Part shown: positions 14,417-15,253 of the stretch, in pieces | How the letters are laid out: each line of letters starts with the position of its first letter | Position numbering within the stretch: position 1 is the first letter of the stretch | Source of the DNA: DAOTXK01 sp034435395 | Lineage (GTDB): Bacteria; Chloroflexota; Anaerolineae; Aggregatilineales; Ch27 | Assembly (NCBI GenBank): GCA_034435395.1 | Contig: DAOTXK010000134.1 | Location: 1 to 15,253, forward strand | DNA: 15,253 nucleotides | Reading direction: 5' to 3' | Notes under the pieces: model-generated | What the model saw: the letters and a program-made list of their open reading frames with translations, nothing else | What the model was told of the DNA's origin: nothing | The model's database searches: none | Translations under genes and position numbers: made by a program

Positions 14417-15184
14417 ATGCGCACACCTATCATTGCCGGTAACTGGAAAATGTACAAAACCCCTGCGGAAGCCGAGGCCTTTGTACGGGAACTCGCCCCC
14501 CTGCTGGCGGAGTTCGATACGGTGGAACGGGTGGTCTGCCCGCCCTACCTGGCAATCCCGGCGGTGAGCGCCGCCCTGAAGGGCACGCCTATCAAGGTTG
14601 GCGCGCAGGATGTCCACTACGAAGATGAAGGCGCTTATACCGGGCGGATCTCGCCGGTCATGCTCAAAGGTTACGTCGAATACATTATCATTGGCCACTC
14701 AGAATGCCGCCGCGACCTGGGGCACACGGATGAAATCGTGAATAAGAAGGCCAAAGCAGCGCTGGCTCACGGTTTCACGCCCATCATCGCCGTCGGTGAA
14801 AGCCTGGAACAAAACGAGGCTGGAGAAACTGAAGCGTTCGTCAGCCAACAGGTGCGCGGGGCCTACGCTCACATCTCAGCGGCTGACGCCCTGAAGACAG
14901 TCGTCGCCTACGAACCCATATGGGCCATTGGCACGGGCAGGAATGCCAGCGCTCAGGTCGCCAATGACATCATTGGCGGCGTGGTCCGTAAGACTCTGGC
15001 TGCTCTGTACGGCGACGCCATTGCCAGCCAGATTCGCATTCAATACGGCGGCAGCGTCAAGCCGGATAACATGGCGGAATACATCACCCAACCGGATATT
15101 GACGGCGCGTTGGTCGGCGGCGCCTCTCTCAAAGTAGGGTCTTTCGTAGACCTCGTGCGGATCACCGCCGAGGCTGCCGCTTAG
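14417..15184 (+). CDS. tpiA: Triosephosphate isomerase
   Basis: It interconverts dihydroxyacetone phosphate and glyceraldehyde 3-phosphate. The 255 residues are normal for the TIM barrel enzyme. Catalytic residues are Lys11 in GNWKMYK (8-14), His94 in IIGHSE (91-96) and Glu166 in AYEPIWAIGTG (164-174), the last being the flexible-loop signature. The phosphate-binding YGGSVKPDN and GALVGGASLK follow near the C terminus. An odd point is that the usual GHSERR reads GHSECRR here, aligned as a Cys in place of the first conserved Arg. The ATG is preceded by AAGGAG about 11 bases upstream. It follows the kinase gene by 56 bases with no terminator or good promoter between, so it is probably co-transcribed with the kinase. 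Confidence 0.97.
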   Translation: MRTPIIAGNWKMYKTPAEAEAFVRELAPLLAEFDTVERVVCPPYLAIPAVSAALKGTPIKVGAQDVHYEDEGAYTGRISPVMLKGYVEYIIIGHSECRRDLGHTDEIVNKKAKAALAHGFTPIIAVGESLEQNEAGETEAFVSQQVRGAYAHISAADALKTVVAYEPIWAIGTGRNASAQVANDIIGGVVRKTLAALYGDAIASQIRIQYGGSVKPDNMAEYITQPDIDGALVGGASLKVGSFVDLVRITAEAAA

Positions 15185-15217
15185 ACAGCAGTCACGAGCG
15201 AGCACAAAAGCCATCCC

Positions 15218-15253
15218 ATGCACGTCCTGGACCTGCTCACACCCTGGATCACC
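15218..15253 (+). CDS. Possible start of a further gene, cut by the window end
   Basis: An ATG at 15218 opens a frame of 12 codons to the window edge (MHVLDLLTPWIT), 33 bases after the tpiA stop and on the same strand. The ribosome binding site is weak (GAGCGAG about 15 bases upstream). The start is hydrophobic, which could suit a membrane protein, but too little is visible to assign a family. Confidence 0.3.
   Translation, partial: MHVLDLLTPWIT

Noticed and set aside
1..15253. A novel defence, phage, toxin-antitoxin or CRISPR system
   Set aside because: I looked for repeat arrays, transposase or integrase motifs, nuclease or reverse transcriptase motifs and small paired genes, and saw none. 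The window consists of housekeeping and widespread regulatory or membrane families.

Overview
The window is a gene-dense, GC-rich bacterial chromosome segment with no mobile elements, RNA genes or CRISPR arrays that I can see. The protein families point to a member of the Chloroflexota, probably an Anaerolineae-like lineage. The signs are an archaeal-type phosphoglycerate mutase (ApgM), a YvcK protein with an N-terminal membrane anchor, a TIGR01906/DUF1461 membrane protein, a membrane domain of the fused MFS/spermidine-synthase type and a Ser/Thr kinase with a C-terminal TPR domain. This assignment is inference from family content, not from a marker gene.

Layout. (1) Positions 1-2460, minus strand: a roadblock/LC7 gene with a strong sigma70-type promoter and its own terminator, then pyrG (CTP synthase) and a small unrecognised 72-residue gene coupled to the pyrG stop, ending in a strong hairpin at the window edge. 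(2) 2461-2804: a divergent intergenic region. (3) 2805-7196, plus strand: a tight five-gene operon of a MoxR AAA+ ATPase, a DUF58 protein, a TPR protein, a spermidine-synthase-type membrane domain without its catalytic half, and a TIGR01906 membrane protein. (4) 7204-8418, minus strand: apgM, convergent with the operon and separated from it by 7 bases. (5) 8616-15184, plus strand: yvcK, gap, pgk, a Ser/Thr protein kinase with TPRs, and tpiA. Part of a further reading frame may begin at 15218.

How the genes work together. ApgM, GAPDH, PGK and TPI are four successive or near-successive enzymes of the triose part of glycolysis/gluconeogenesis. They surround a YvcK-family carbon-flux/cell-envelope regulator and a membrane Ser/Thr kinase. 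In Bacillus and mycobacteria YvcK homologues are substrates of PrkC/PknB-type kinases, so this neighbourhood suggests a kinase-YvcK-central-carbon regulatory module. That is the most interesting idea in the window, but it is inference from gene order. The kinase has its own near-consensus promoter between pgk and tpiA. The junctions yvcK/gap, gap/pgk and pgk/kinase each hold a strong GC hairpin without a U-tract. The MoxR-DUF58 operon fits the general MoxR/DUF58 chaperone-like or envelope-associated module, with three extra partners of unclear function.

Most genes are ordinary housekeeping or widespread families. I found no clear new defence or mobile system. The points worth a second look are the kinase placement, the TPI signature change, the orphan membrane half of a spermidine-synthase-type protein, the orphan roadblock protein with a long leader, and the small pyrG-linked protein.
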